A stretch of 64,000 bases of DNA. Source: Nicotiana tabacum. Lineage: Eukaryota > Streptophyta > Magnoliopsida > Solanales > Solanaceae. How positions within the stretch are numbered: position 1 is the first letter of the stretch; every line of letters starts with the position of its first letter. Below the pieces are notes generated by a model, which saw only the letters and a list, made by a program, of their open reading frames with translations, ran no database searches and had not been told where the DNA came from. Shown here piece after piece: positions 1 to 11,640 of the stretch. Position numbers and translations under genes: made by a program. Where the stretch lies: NCBI RefSeq assembly GCF_000715075.1, contig NC_134097.1:71643190-71707189 (forward strand), given 5' to 3'.

Positions 1-359
1 TTCCCTACACTATTGGATACTTCATGTGCTCGACTATGATGCTGCATTGATAATTTCTTCCTCTTAGCCTTCTGTTTTTCTTTAATGGATTGCCATTTCA
101 AATAATTGATTTTCCTCAAGCTTATGCATGTCACCTTTCCTCCTTCAAGGGATTGAGCACAAAGTACTAATACCACCCATAGAAGTCGTATTAAGTGACA
201 TGGATTGAGCACAATATCAATTCCTGCAAAAAAGAACCCAAGGTTAGTAAAATAACATTTGTCGACTTCCTTTCCTCCCCTAGGATTTGAAATCATCCCC
301 TTTGCCCTTGTGTTAACCTCTCCTTCTACTTCCTTGAAGCCTTTACTCTCAGAAATGGA

Positions 360-985
360 CATTGCATTTTGTCTCCATTAACTAGTCTTCTGCCTTGTGT
401 ATCCAGATGATTAAAAGAGTGACATTCTATGACTCCTTAATCAAGAGCATAGTTTGCCAAATGATCAACTAGCTTGTTCCCCTCTCTGAAAATATGTGTT
501 ATCCTGCCATTGCACAGCATTAGCATCTTCCTTATCTCTTTCACTTCCTCCTCAATAACCCATGGTGGTTTCCACTCCCTTGTGATGACCTTCTTGAGCA
601 ACATAGAATCAGTTTCTACCTATATGTTATTCATCTCATTAGTCAAATAATGTTTCAGGGCCTCCAAAATTGCCCTTGTTTCTGCTTGAGTGTTTGTCAC
701 CTCTTGAATTTCTTTTCCACACGCATAGACCAGATCTCCTTCCTCATTCCTCAAGCAAAAGCCAATTGAACTCCTACCTGGATTACCTCTAGAGGCCCCA
801 TCAGTGTTAATTTTTGTCCAACCTGTCATAGGGAGTTCCCATAAAACCTTGTTGAACTTCAGATTGGGAGTGTAGTTCTCCATCATTCTAAGTATATCAG
901 GCCATCTGAATGGTACTCGATCAATGTCTGGCTTCCTTAGTTTAATAAGAGATTGAACAGTATTACATACTTGGTATACCACTCA
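360..985 (-). pseudogene. LINE RNase H domain, broken
   Basis: Reading downward from 982, the protein shows the plant LINE RNase H signature: INTDGASRGNPGRSSIGF, then an acidic Glu in the TQAETRAILEAL stretch, and further on DHLANYAL near position 430. The active-site Asp of TDGA and the Glu of AETRA are present. In-frame stops follow NEMNNI (near 620) and ANYALD (near 445), after which similar sequence continues to about 360. In life this domain would remove the RNA strand after target-primed reverse transcription. It follows the RT zinc-binding region directly, as expected for a fused ORF2. Confidence 0.88.
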
Positions 986-2310
986 ATTGGTTGACACTGC
1001 CTTACCATGCTTGTTGTTGTTCCTCCTTTTCCATTGTTCCCATACAATTATACCTGGCAGTGCTTGGAATATTGGTTTGAGTCTCGGAATTACCTTTGTT
1101 GTCCAGCATTTCACAATAGCCTGATGCAGGTTTAAGCCCTCAAGATATAATCCAGCATGAGAATAGAAGTAAGATCAAACCTTTAAGGCTATGAGTGATC
1201 GATAGAAAACATGGCTTAATGTCTCTTCCTTTGGCATTACACAACACCAACATTTAGATGGCATGTAGTATTCCATCCTTCTAATTACATCATCAAGTGG
1301 TAGCTTACCTTTCCACAGTTTCCACATAAAAATGAGATCTTAAAAGGCAATCCTTTAACCCACATGTTGTCGTATGTAATAGCTGGATCTTTCCTTCTCC
1401 TCAAATATTCCCAAGCTGACTTAACCGTGAATTGACCTCTTGTTTCCAAACACCAGATAGGTTTGTCCAGTTCATCATTCATCGATGGAGCTTGTATGGT
1501 GTGCATAGCTAAGTCACCTGGAAATATTTCTCTGATTTTATGTTCATCCCACTTCCATTCCACAACAACATCATTCACATTATGGATTGTTTCATCAACT
1601 ATAAACTCCGGGGGTATTACAAAGTAAAGGGCCCCAAGCCTGTCCAATTGTCAAACCAAAATAGGGAAGATCCCATTTTTAGTTTCCAGAAAATCAGATG
1701 TTCAGTAGAGTGTCTGCATTCCAACATTTTTCTCCAAACGTGTGATCCACCTCTCCAAGGCACAATAGTTGCATGCATCTTCTTCAAATATTTTTGACTC
1801 ATAAAAGAGCTCCATAAAGATGGCTTAGTCCTGAAGTTCCACCATAGCTTGCAAAAGAGAGCATTTGACATATCATTTAAGGATCGAAATCCCACTCCTC
1901 CTTCATGTTTAGGTAAGCATAAAATATCCCAAGATGCCCAATGTCTAGCTCTACCATCAATAGAATTGCTCCAGTAGAATCTCGCAAATAACTTATGTAG
2001 TTTGTTTAAAACATAGGCCGGTGGATTTACTGCAGAAAGTAGATGAATTGGCATGGTTTACAACACACTGCTGATTAGTACTGCCCTTCTTCCGATAGAT
2101 AATAGTTTCCCTTTCCACGCTTGAAGTTTATCCAACACTTTTGATATCAAATCTTCATAATACTCCATTTTTCTCCTTTTGTAAAAAATAGGACAACCCA
2201 GATAGATGAATGGGAAATCCTTTCTCTGTATACCAGTTATTCCTTCAATCTTCCTAATAACTTCATCGCTTGTAGAATGGTGAACATAAACTGCAGATTT
2301 TGCCTTGTTG
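986..2310 (-). pseudogene. LINE RT C-terminal and zinc-binding (zf-RVT) region
   Basis: Between RT and RNase H the minus strand encodes the plant LINE linker and zinc-binding domain in several frames. The 1617-2054 segment has AARFYWSN-like and WDILCLPKHEGGVGFRSL text typical of plant L1 ORF2. The 1285-1647 segment carries QFTVKSAWEYL followed by MWVKGLPFKISF. Near 1190-1300 a Cys-rich stretch (CWCCVMPKEETLSHVF) represents the zinc-binding motif, and VWEQWKRRNN lies near 1020. Frameshifts at about 1640 and 2060 and stops elsewhere break it. Function in the parent element is probably nucleic-acid binding that supports RT. Confidence 0.82.
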
Positions 2311-2311
2311 A

Positions 2312-3736
2312 TTAGTTGTCCAGATGTGCTGCTTCGTAAGTATTTAGAACTTCCATAATCAACCTTAAAGAAGTAGCATCTGAGGATGAGAAAATGATTG
2401 CATCATCTGCATAAGCAAGATGGTTGATCTTAGGGCTCCACTTCGGCATTCCGAATCCACAAAAGTACAAATTGTGATGTAAATCATTTAGACCCCTTGA
2501 CAATACCTCTGCAGCCAGTATAAACAGTGTAGGTGACAGAGGGTCACCCTGCTTCACCCCTCTAGTTGACTTGAAAAAACCATGTGGTTGGCCATTAACT
2601 AGAACTGAATACCAATTGTTTGATACAATCCCAAAAATTAATCCAATAAACCATTCAGAGAATCCCATCTTCCTCAAGATCTTTGTGAGAAAAATCCAGG
2701 AGAGTCGATCATATGCCTTCATCATGTCTAATTTTAGAACTACATTAGGGCCTGCCTTTGTCCTCAATCTAATGTCAGTGATTATTTCTAGAGTGAGTAA
2801 TACATTCTCAGCAATACTTCTACCTTTTACAAACACTGCTTGCTCATCAAATATAATATTAGGAATTATATCCACTAGCCTCTCATGAATAACCCTCGAT
2901 ATGATTTTGTTAGAGAAATTCACGAATAACCCTCGATATGATTTTGTTAGAGAAATTACCCAAGCTAATTGGCCTTAAATCCGAGAAGTTCTGGACATCC
3001 TTCTTCTTAGGTAGTAGGACCAAATTTGTATGAGTCACAAATTTGGGTTGTTCCTGCCCACAGAATAAAACCTGCACCATGTCTAGTATGTCTCCCCCAA
3101 TGATTTTCCAACAAGCATGAAAGAAATTACTATTGAATCCATCAGGCCCCCCTGTACTGTCCCCATTCAAACCAAATACAGCCTTCTTCACTTCCTCAAT
3201 TGTTGGGTGCATTGTAAGCTCACAGTTTTGCACTTCATTTAACATTACTGGGACATGATCCAATATCCTAAAGTCAGTAGGAATTGTGGATTCATGAAAC
3301 TGCTGCTAGAAGAAAAGAACAACTTCATCTGCAATAGCTGATGGATCTTCCAACCAATTCTCATTCATGTCTTGTATTCTTTTCAGCTATAGCTTACTTC
3401 TTTTACCATTAACATGACCATGAAACAATTTAGTATTTCTATCTCCATCTTTGAACCAAGCCATACCTGCTTTTTTTTCCCCCAAAATTCTTCTTCCAAA
3501 GCCCACACTCAAATAAGATCTGCCTGCACCCTTTGGAGCCTTTCACGATTTTGTACAACTGGATTCAGTTCAAATTGTGTCTCATGTACCTTCACCACTT
3601 CTTCCAATCTGGCTATCCTTTGAAATATATCACCAAACATGGCCTTGCTCCATGTATAAAGTGCTTTCTTCAGTTTCTTCATCTTGTGATTAAAAAGTAT
3701 GAATGGACTTGCATGGAAGTCTGCCTGCCAATGCTC
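2312..3736 (-). pseudogene. LINE reverse transcriptase core and endonuclease-RT linker, broken
   Basis: The 3263-2910 and 2923-2312 frames together cover the RT fingers and palm. GGPDGFNSNFF, DLRPISLGN, FVKGRSIAENVLL, KLDMMKAYDRLSW, GVKQGDPLSPTLFILAAE and the catalytic YADD box in HLAYADDAIIF are visible. Both Asp residues of YADD are present. The 3300-3736 stretch encodes the linker, including a DGDRNTKLFHGHVNGKR motif typical of plant LINE ORF2, with stops. A 37-bp tandem duplication at 2887-2957 shifts the frame exactly where the two RT frames meet. Confidence 0.92.
2887..2957. repeat. 37-bp tandem duplication inside the LINE RT
   Basis: The word beginning GAATAACCCTCGATATGATT starts at 2887 and again at 2924, a spacing of 37 bp with about 34 identical bases. 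Because 37 is not a multiple of three it throws the RT out of frame: the peptide NFSNKIISRVI appears in both adjoining frames. It looks like a local replication or repair slippage event after insertion. Confidence 0.9.
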
Positions 3737-4510
3737 CTAAACTACATCCAAGAATGACTCATGTTTGATCCAGAAATTTAATAATCTAAATGCTTTTTTG
3801 ATCTGACCAGTACTAGGATTATATGTGAGATGCATTGGGTTGTGGTCTGAGCCAATCTTAGATAGGTGATTTATCTCCAAGCCTGGCCAAAGTTGTTGAA
3901 GCTCTATGATTCCTAAACATCTGTCTAGCCTTTTGAATATGCAATCTTCCTCAGCTCTCCCATTCCACCATGTGAATATGCTTCCTTTGAAGCCAAGATC
4001 AAAAAGGTTGCATGTGGTTATACAATGTCTAAAATCATCAATCTCATTTATATGAACTGGGAGGCCCCCAAATTTCTCTTCCTCATTCCATATCACATTA
4101 AAATCTCCACCCATAAGCCAGGGTTAAAACATATCAGTAGCCAAGGAATACAAAGTGTCCCATAGCTCAATTCTTTCTCTTGCATCACATTTAGCATAGA
4201 CCATGGTAATAATGAACTTTGTGTGGTCATCAGTGTTGGTCATCTTTAAAGTAATCTGCTGCTCCATGTTAAAAAGAATGTCAAAATCATATTTTTGATC
4301 TATGAAGATCCATACTTTGTTTGAAATATTTACAACCACCTGCTCAAAACCCAACCTTCTTCTATATTGCTCAACTGTTCTAGTATGTTGCATTAGTTCC
4401 ATCAAAGCAATAAAATCGAATTGATGCTGTCTATCCAATGTTATTACCCTTTCAAATGCCTGCATTGTGTTAACTGACCTTATATTCCAAATTAGAGCAT
4501 TCATCATCAA
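3737..4510 (-). pseudogene. LINE endonuclease (exonuclease/endonuclease/phosphatase fold), broken
   Basis: Two minus-strand frames, 4510-4124 and 4114-3737, encode the endonuclease that would nick target DNA. The N-terminus LIWNIRSVNTMQAFERV is the usual plant LINE ORF2 start, followed by FIALMELMQ (metal-binding Glu region). The second part holds GGDFNVIWNEEEK (GDFN motif), FTWWNGR, and the C-terminal GSDHNPMHLTY with the SDH catalytic signature. A frame break lies at about 4115-4123. Length fits a complete domain, so inactivation comes from the frameshift rather than from loss of a motif. Confidence 0.9.
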
Positions 4511-5423
4511 TTGATTGATTTGGATAGAGTTCTCCTTGTTTGGACTCCTGGAATATGCACCCCAGTATTCTCTCTTGGTTGTTTTTTCTTCCCTCTTCCT
4601 GCTGATTTACCTTTCTCCATCTGTCTAGGTGAGATATCACCTTGTCTAGCAATATTTATGAAGTTCTGTGTAGTAGATTCTGCATCCATATCTCTTCCTT
4701 TTGCCCTTTGTGTCTGCTCCTCTTCTTCATAATTTTCTTGATTGATTAACTGATTCCTGGTAGTTTTAGGAATCACACTCTTAGCACTGGTTTTCATCGT
4801 GACATTTCCTTTATTGTTGATGGATTAGGGCATGTTACTGCTTCTTACATTTGAGTTAAGGTAGCCCCATCACCTGCATTAGTATTGCCTAAGAACTGTT
4901 GCAATTCTAATTCCACTTTCTTCTGAGTTGCTTCTATTTGCTGCTATCTTGCTTCTTCCTTTTTATTATCTGTATCTCCTGGATCATCTGTATCCCCTGC
5001 TTTAAAGGTTTGGACTGTAGGTTCATGTGTCTCAATAGTGCCAGAGACATTTGGTTCAAGATTGGATGGTGGTGTTGTGATTTTAAGAGGCTATTCAATT
5101 TGGAAAGGTTGGTCAGCTGTAGTATTATCATTGTTACTTTCTTCTACTCTTTGTACTTCAATTATGATATTTTTGCCATTGACACTTTGTTGTTCCACAT
5201 CTGGATATTTGTTTTGTATTTCTTCCACGTCCTCATGTCCTTCTAGGAACTCTTCTTCGTCTGATTCCTCTTCACGTTGTTGCTGCCATAGTTTACCTCC
5301 CAAAAAATTGACACGATCCTTAAGACTTTCATGCTCAGGAATTATGCTTGTATCTAGTGATTGAGAGGGGGTTTCTTGGCATGACTGAATTGTAGTAACC
5401 TTAGGCATTGGGAAGATTCTATT
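4511..5423 (-). pseudogene. LINE ORF1, C-terminal part
   Basis: The minus strand just downstream of the Ogre insertion continues ORF1. The 5423-5091 frame is rich in Glu and Gln (for example REEESDEEEFLEGHEDVEE), and further low-complexity charged text follows to 4511 in several frames with stops. A charged, poorly conserved C-terminus is usual for plant L1 ORF1 after the zinc knuckle. It joins in sense to 22885 when the inserted element and one copy of CTATT are removed. Confidence 0.75.
5419..5423. repeat. Target site duplication CTATT, left copy
   Basis: CTATT directly precedes the TG of the left Ogre LTR and matches 22880-22884. Five bases is the usual gypsy duplication length. Confidence 0.95.
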
Positions 5424-8400
5424 TGTCGCACCTCCTTTTTCCGCCCCGCGAAGGTGAAGGAGTTTTCTCCAATTAAAAGACAGTCGAATCGGGATTTGTT
5501 TGTTTGTTTCAGAGTCGCCACCTGGGAATTTTAAGGCGTCCCAAGTCACCGGTTTTAATCCCTGAATCGAGGAGAATATGACTCTATCTATTTAACAGTC
5601 TGCGCACCAGAAATCCGGATAAGGAATTCTGTTAACCCGGGAGAAGGTGTTAGGCATTCCCGAGTTCCGTGGTTCTAGCACGGTCGCTCAACTGTTATAT
5701 TCGGCTTGATTATTTTGATTTGTAAAATACATTTTTATTGCATGATTTTATTGTTACTGCTTCTATTTATATTTAAAGACCCTTCTTTGAATCGAATCAC
5801 GCGTACGTATATTCGTGTTATAAATTATATTTTTTTAAAAAACACGCGGAGTTGTGACACGCACATGTGTACACAATAATATAAATAATATATTTATTAA
5901 AACAATTATTTTCGAAATTGTGCTTAAATAAAATCAAAAACATTCGCCCTTTTTGTATAATTAAGTAGTGAACCTCACATCTCGGGTTTTTATGAAATTA
6001 ATAAGGATATTCTCCGAGGAATCCCTTTTATTAAATATTCGATCGAAGTTGCGCGAACGCATAATCCGAATTGCTTTTAGAAATATAATCAGGTTACGCG
6101 AACGTATCCCTAATCACAAAAATATTCTTGATAAGGTTCTCTACAAATTGTTATTACGTGTTGACCGCGAGCCTTATTTTACACATATGAATCATATATC
6201 TCAAATTTTAAAGAATTAATGGCGTGAAGAAGAAAACAGACAATATGTATCTAAAACTAACATTTTTTGTGGATACAACATTTGGATATCCATAAATCGA
6301 ATGGTGTATAAAATTGGGAAAGAACTTAAAATGATAAACAAATTAATAGTTTCCGCAGAATCTTCATTGTTTCATTTAAGGCGAACTCTTCTTCTATATA
6401 TCTTTTACATAAAATGCCACGATTTGTTTATAAATCCCATGTCCTTCTCATGTATTTGTTTTAGTCCAAAGTTATAATGGTTTGGTTAATGTTTGCAATG
6501 GAAGATAAGAGTCAAGTTGATAAGAAAAAAGAAATATTACAAACTGATTCAATAAAATTGCTTTATATACAACGTAGTTGTTCGTCGGAACCATTCATAA
6601 TATTTTAACGTCGTAATAAGCTAATCAATTCGTCTTTCTTATGGTTATACATATACCCGTTATCTTACCATATATGAACATACAACTTATATCAATCTAA
6701 ACCAAAATCAGATTTTTTACAAGATATACTAATATTGTAATTTCTTGATACTTCCATTCTACTTTACATTTAGCTAACAATATTACGGGATGTAATTAAT
6801 GGCCCATTTTATGCCATGTTCCCTACCTTGATATTTCAATCATGACTTCACTTAATGAAAATTCCGAAATAGATGATATTATTACAACGCTTAAACGAAC
6901 TTTAAGAGGTAACAATTATCTTATATTCATTACGCCAAACGTACTACTATATTAATCAACTGAAACAAAAACCAAATTTTTAACTAATGAACTTGAACGA
7001 ATGGAAAACAGAATTATAATTCCCGAACTTCATTAATTTGTCATGTTGAAGCTTTTCGTGACATGAATTTACAGATATGTACCTGATATTGGAAGCAAAA
7101 GAAAATGAAGATGAGAATCAGCAGCAGTAATAACAGTACAACAACAACAACTGCCCAACAACAGTAACAACCCAGTAACAGACCGGTGGAGTAGTAATCC
7201 CAAAAACAAAAGCTTTAAGCTTTAAATGAAACAACAACCATTAATACTAATTTCAAACAAAGAAAGAAAGCAGTAGATTTTTTAGCTTTTATTTTTATTT
7301 TGAAAGCTTAAATATTTTTCGGAATTTTTCTCTCTTCTATTCTCTGTCCGTTTTTTCTCTCTATCTGTGTGTGTATTTTTTCTCGTATCTTTTCTGTTCA
7401 TTTGTCTTGTGTTTAAGACTTCTTCTTATAACCCATCCCATAAACCTTTCAATTAATTAAAATCCATACTTTTTCTCTACCCAACCCATTATCTTTCCAC
7501 TCATCCCTATTACATTAAATAAACATATCACACCACCCCATTATATTTTGTCCCCCATGCTTCATTTAAAATAATGCAAGATTCCCCCTTTAAATTAAAT
7601 CTTGTCCCCCCTTTATATTAAATAATCATATCACAACCCACCCCATTTCATTTTGTCCCCCATGCTTCAAATAAACAATTACAAAATGTACAATTCCTAA
7701 ACTACCCCTTCCGACCTTACTGAAATTACCAAACTACCCCTGAACGTATTACAAATTTACCAAACTACCCATCAGCTATAACACATCAATTAATCAAACT
7801 TAACCAAAATATAGATAATATGATCAATTTCTAACAATGTTCAAACAACAATATGAACACGGATGAACATCATAACAACAATATCACATGAACATGATTT
7901 TAACAACATTTCAACAACAAATCACATGAACACAAATTGAACAACAAAGAACAACTAAAATTTGATTGAAAATTATTTTAGCAACAAACAATCCTATTTT
8001 CGGATTCAACAACAACAACAAACAAAGTATGAAGATTTCTAAATTCAATCATATTGAACTTAAAATCAACTCTAACAACATTACAACCAACAATTCCTAT
8101 ATTAAACTTTAAATAAGATTATGAGACAAATTCAAGAAATAATCATAGATGATAAACAAGAGATCAAATTATACAAAAATTCGGATTCAAGATCATCCAA
8201 ACAAAGTATGAACACGAATGAATCTATTTTAACACAACAAACATGACGGATTAAAACGATTAAATCAATATATTTCCTTTAACACAACTAAATTCTTTTT
8301 AGACAAATAACAAGATCGACGAATAAAAAATTATGAACTTAAGCTTGAACTTAAAAATTTCTAACAATACATAAACTCATGAAACAAATTGAAGAAATAG

Positions 8401-9932
8401 TTAATTAAATTTCTATTTGAATCTAACAAACATCATACTAACAAATATTCACTTAAACAATAATACAAACATGAAATGAATATGAAAACAACTAATTAAA
8501 CTTCTATTTTGAAATCTGAAAATTAATTTAACAAACAACATGAACATGAACAAAACCAAAAAATCAAATATCTAACCATAGACATGAACAAAGCAAACAT
8601 TCGCCGATTTTAGATTCGAAAAATATCAAAACAAAATAACGGACAAAATAAAATTCAAAAACTACTAACCGGATTGAAACGACGAACAACGACCAAAACA
8701 AACAACGAACTTGACGAGCCTCGACCAAAACGAAGAAGACGGAAGGAAAGGAGCAGCAGTCCGCAGCTTCAACCCAGCTGAAAACGACGAGAAGCGGAAG
8801 CAAGCCGGAGCAGCGAGCAGCAGCAGTCGCGGACAGCAATGGATGACGACATGGTCAACGTCGAAGCTCGTCCATGGTTGGACGTAGTAGAAGGTAGAAG
8901 AAAATGGAACGCAGCAGTAGCAGATGCGTGAGCGGACATCCATGGCATCTTGGTTCGTTTTGTGTTGTTCCGGCGTGGCTGGGGGTCGTTCGGAGGTGGT
9001 GTTTGGACGGAAAAGATCTAAGCAACCACAGCAGTAGCTCGACGTGCTCGTAAGGAGGAAAAGAAGCAACATGGTCAGCCATAGACGTCGAGCTCAAGCT
9101 TGAGCTCGACGAGCCTCATCAATGGCGGATAGGGCTAGGGAATTTGGACGAAGAAGAAGGAGATGAAGACGATGTAGCCATGGGTGGTCGGATTTAATGG
9201 AGGATCGCCGGAGAGGTTTTGGAGAGGAAGAAGATAGGGTGGCCATTGTTGGCTTTCTTGAAGCTTGAGGAAGAAGAAGAAAGAAAGAGGGGGGGGGATC
9301 CCTTAGTCTTTAGGGTTTTCTTCTTTTAATTTTTGCTTTGTTTTTTTTGTAAAATGTAAGACAAAGGGGTTTGGGTCTTTTGGGTTATGGACTGGGTCGA
9401 CCCAGTTCGAAATGGACTGGGTCGTAGGGAAGGTTGGACCATTTTTTGGGCTTGTGGCTTAAATTTGAAGAAGAGGCCCAATTCCGACTTTCTTTATATT
9501 TCCGCTCTCTTTTCTTCTTTTATTTCTCTAAAACTAAATTATAAAAATACTTAAACTATTATTAAGAACTAAATTAAGTTATAAAAGCACAAATTAACTC
9601 CCAATAACAATTAATGCACAATTAAATAATAATTAAGCATAAAATTATATATTTGGACATAAAATGCTAAAAATGCAAACGATGCCTATTTTTGTAATTT
9701 TTAAATTTTTGTAAAACAAATTTAATTACTAACAATTGTAGAATCAAATCCTACATGCAAAATGCAACATATTTTTTGTATTTTTTTATTAATTTAGCAA
9801 ATAAGCAAACACAGAAAAATAATTATCCAAAAATATCACAAAAATACTCAAAATTGCACACCAAGGAAAAATCATTTGATTTTGAATTTTTTGGGAGTAA
9901 TTCTCATATAGGGCAAAAATCACGTGCTTACA
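5424..9932 (-). repeat. Ogre-type LTR, left copy (3' LTR of the element)
   Basis: This 4509-bp LTR starts TGTCGCACCTCC and ends CACGTGCTTACA on the plus strand. It is AT-rich, with CAA-rich stretches at 7860-8540, T-rich stretches near 7320-7500 and repeated AAACTACCCC words near 7690-7770. A GC-richer segment at 8650-9250 would lie in the transcribed leader part of the LTR in element orientation. It matches 18372-22879 almost base for base. Confidence 0.95.
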
Positions 9933-9950
9933 GCTGCCCCTCTTTGCCCG
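9933..9950 (-). other. Ogre polypurine tract
   Basis: Read on the minus strand, the bases next to the 3' LTR are CGGGCAAAGAGGGGCAGC, a purine-rich run ending at the LTR TG. This is the expected plus-strand DNA primer position. Confidence 0.8.
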
Positions 9951-10427
9951 AAGACACGAAGGGTTTTTGTGCAAAGATAAAGCGAGCGATTTTTGCTCAT
10001 CCGAGTACTCCGTGTGAAGCATTTTTTGAAAAAGATTTGACCGAACCTTTGCTTCAAGGTTTCCTACATATCCTGGGCTAAACAGGAATCAGGTCAATGT
10101 AGTTCGGGAAATTTTGGGTAGCTGGGACTACCGTTGGACTGCAATGTTACTGTTGTTGTATGCTATTACTATTGCTTACCGATCTCCTTGTTACACCGTG
10201 CTTAAAAGAAAACAAGAAGCTAAGCTATACTGCAATTTTTCTTGTTGCCTTGCTTTCTTGTCTGCTTGCCTTTTTTCCGGTGTTTCTTCTTTTTGACACA
10301 TGCACTTGAGTTTGTGCTGTGACCTCTTGTTGCAACCTTCTGTTTCCCGGTGCCGGGGAATTTTATTGTTTCCTGCTGGGGATTCCTATTGTAACCCTCT
10401 GTTTTATTGTCCTCTGACTTGATCTTG

Positions 10428-10870
10428 AAATGTATGCCTCTGTTATCTGGGCGGGCTCCCAACTTCAATACTTGAAATATAAAGACTTGAAATGTATGCC
10501 TCTATTATCTGGGCGGGCTCCCCACATCAACAACAACTTTTTAAAAATAAGCGTCATTCCTCTCTTCAGGCGGGCTCCTGACTTCAACCGATACATCGCC
10601 ATTCCTTTCTTTAGGTTGGCAAGATTTCAACAACTTTGAAAAACGCCTTTCCTCTCTTCAGGAGGGCTCCTGACTTCAACTGATACATCGCCATTCCTTT
10701 CTTTAGGTTGGCAAGATTTCAACAACTTTGAAAAACGCCTTTCCTCTCTTCAGGCGGGCTCCTGACTTCCATCAATAAATCGCCATTCTATTCTTCAGGG
10801 GGCTCCTGACTTCAACCAATAAATCGCCATTCTATTCTTCAGGGGGCTCCTGACTTCAACAACTTCTTTT
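10428..10870. repeat. Ogre internal tandem repeat, 92-bp and related units
   Basis: CCTCTCTTCAGG begins at 10559, 10651 and 10743, a 92-bp period. Each unit holds CGGGCTCCTGACTTCAAC and CGCCATTC words. Shorter 44-51-bp derivatives follow to 10870. Two 60-bp units with CTATTATCTGGGCGGGCTCC precede it. Repeat fields between pol and the 3' LTR are characteristic of Ogre elements. Confidence 0.9.
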
Positions 10871-10914
10871 TTTTTTTAAAAAAAAATTCAAACTTCCTTT
10901 TTTTTTTCAAATTA

Positions 10915-11640
10915 TCCTAGGAGAAAATTCATCAGACTAGGATTTGATATCTTGTCTTAGGAGAAAGATTCATCGGACTAAGATTTGATATCTTATCTTG
11001 GGAGAAAAATTTCATCAGACCAAGATTTTGACTCTAGGAGATAAATCGTCACACTAGGTCCATTTGTTGTGATCTTAGGAGAAAGATTCATCCGACTAAG
11101 ATTTTATCTTGGGAGAAAAATTTCATCAGACCAAGATTTTGACTCTAGGAGATATATCGTCAGACTAGGTCCATTTGTTGTGATCTTAGGAGAAAGATTC
11201 ATCCGACTAAGATTTTATCTTGGGAGAAAAATTTCATCAGACCAAGATTTTGACTATAGGAGATAAATCGTCAGACTAGGTCCATTTGTTGTGATCTTAG
11301 GAGAAAGATTCATCCGACTAAGATTTTATCTTGGGAGAAAAATTTCATCAGACCAAGATTTTGACTCTAGGAGATAAATCGTCAGACTAGGTCCATTTGT
11401 TGTGATCTTAGGAGAAAGATTCATCCGACTAAGATTTTATCTTGGGAGAACAATTTCATCAGACCAAGATTTTGACTCTAGGAGATAAATCGTCAGACTA
11501 GGTCCATTTTGTTATGATCTTAGGAGAAAGACTCATCCGACTAAGATTTGATATCTTATCTTGGGAGAAAAATTTCATCGGACCAAGATTGTATCGGGAG
11601 GTAAATTCATCAGACTAGGACTTTTTATCCTAGGAGAAAA
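10915..11640. repeat. Ogre internal tandem repeat, 111-bp unit
   Basis: TCCATTTGTTGTGATC starts at 11059, 11170, 11281, 11392 and, slightly altered, 11503: an exact 111-bp period. Each unit is itself built from three related 35-40-bp subunits of the form AGGAGAAAnATTCATCnGACTAAGATT. Flanking partial units extend the array on both sides. Confidence 0.93.

Larger units (their letters stand above)
1..5423 (-). mobile_element. L1-type LINE, 3' part (ORF2 and end of ORF1)
   Basis: This is a plant non-LTR retrotransposon read on the minus strand. Going downward in coordinates the order is end of ORF1, apurinic-type endonuclease, reverse transcriptase, zinc-binding RT C-terminus and a fused RNase H, the usual order of plant L1 elements with RNase H. 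Every domain is interrupted by stops or frameshifts, so it is dead. The 5' part continues at 22885-24081, because an Ogre-like element is inserted between 5423 and 22885. I did not find the 3' poly(A) end or the LINE target duplication; the 3' end may lie in the first 350 bases or outside the window. Confidence 0.9.

Noticed and set aside
1540..5364. Plus-strand frames in the LINE (for example 4511-4732, 4938-5364)
   Set aside because: They are shadows of the minus-strand LINE coding sequence.
5968..6219. Intact 83-codon plus-strand ORF, repeated at 18916-19167
   Set aside because: It lies in both Ogre LTRs, antisense to the element, and is intact twice only because the LTRs are almost identical. 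No domain, AT-driven composition.
8564..9097. Overlapping minus-strand frames of 80-143 codons in both Ogre LTRs (also 21603-22044)
   Set aside because: Several frames are open at once in a GC-rich patch with GCAGCAG-type words, a sign of composition rather than coding. No domain seen.
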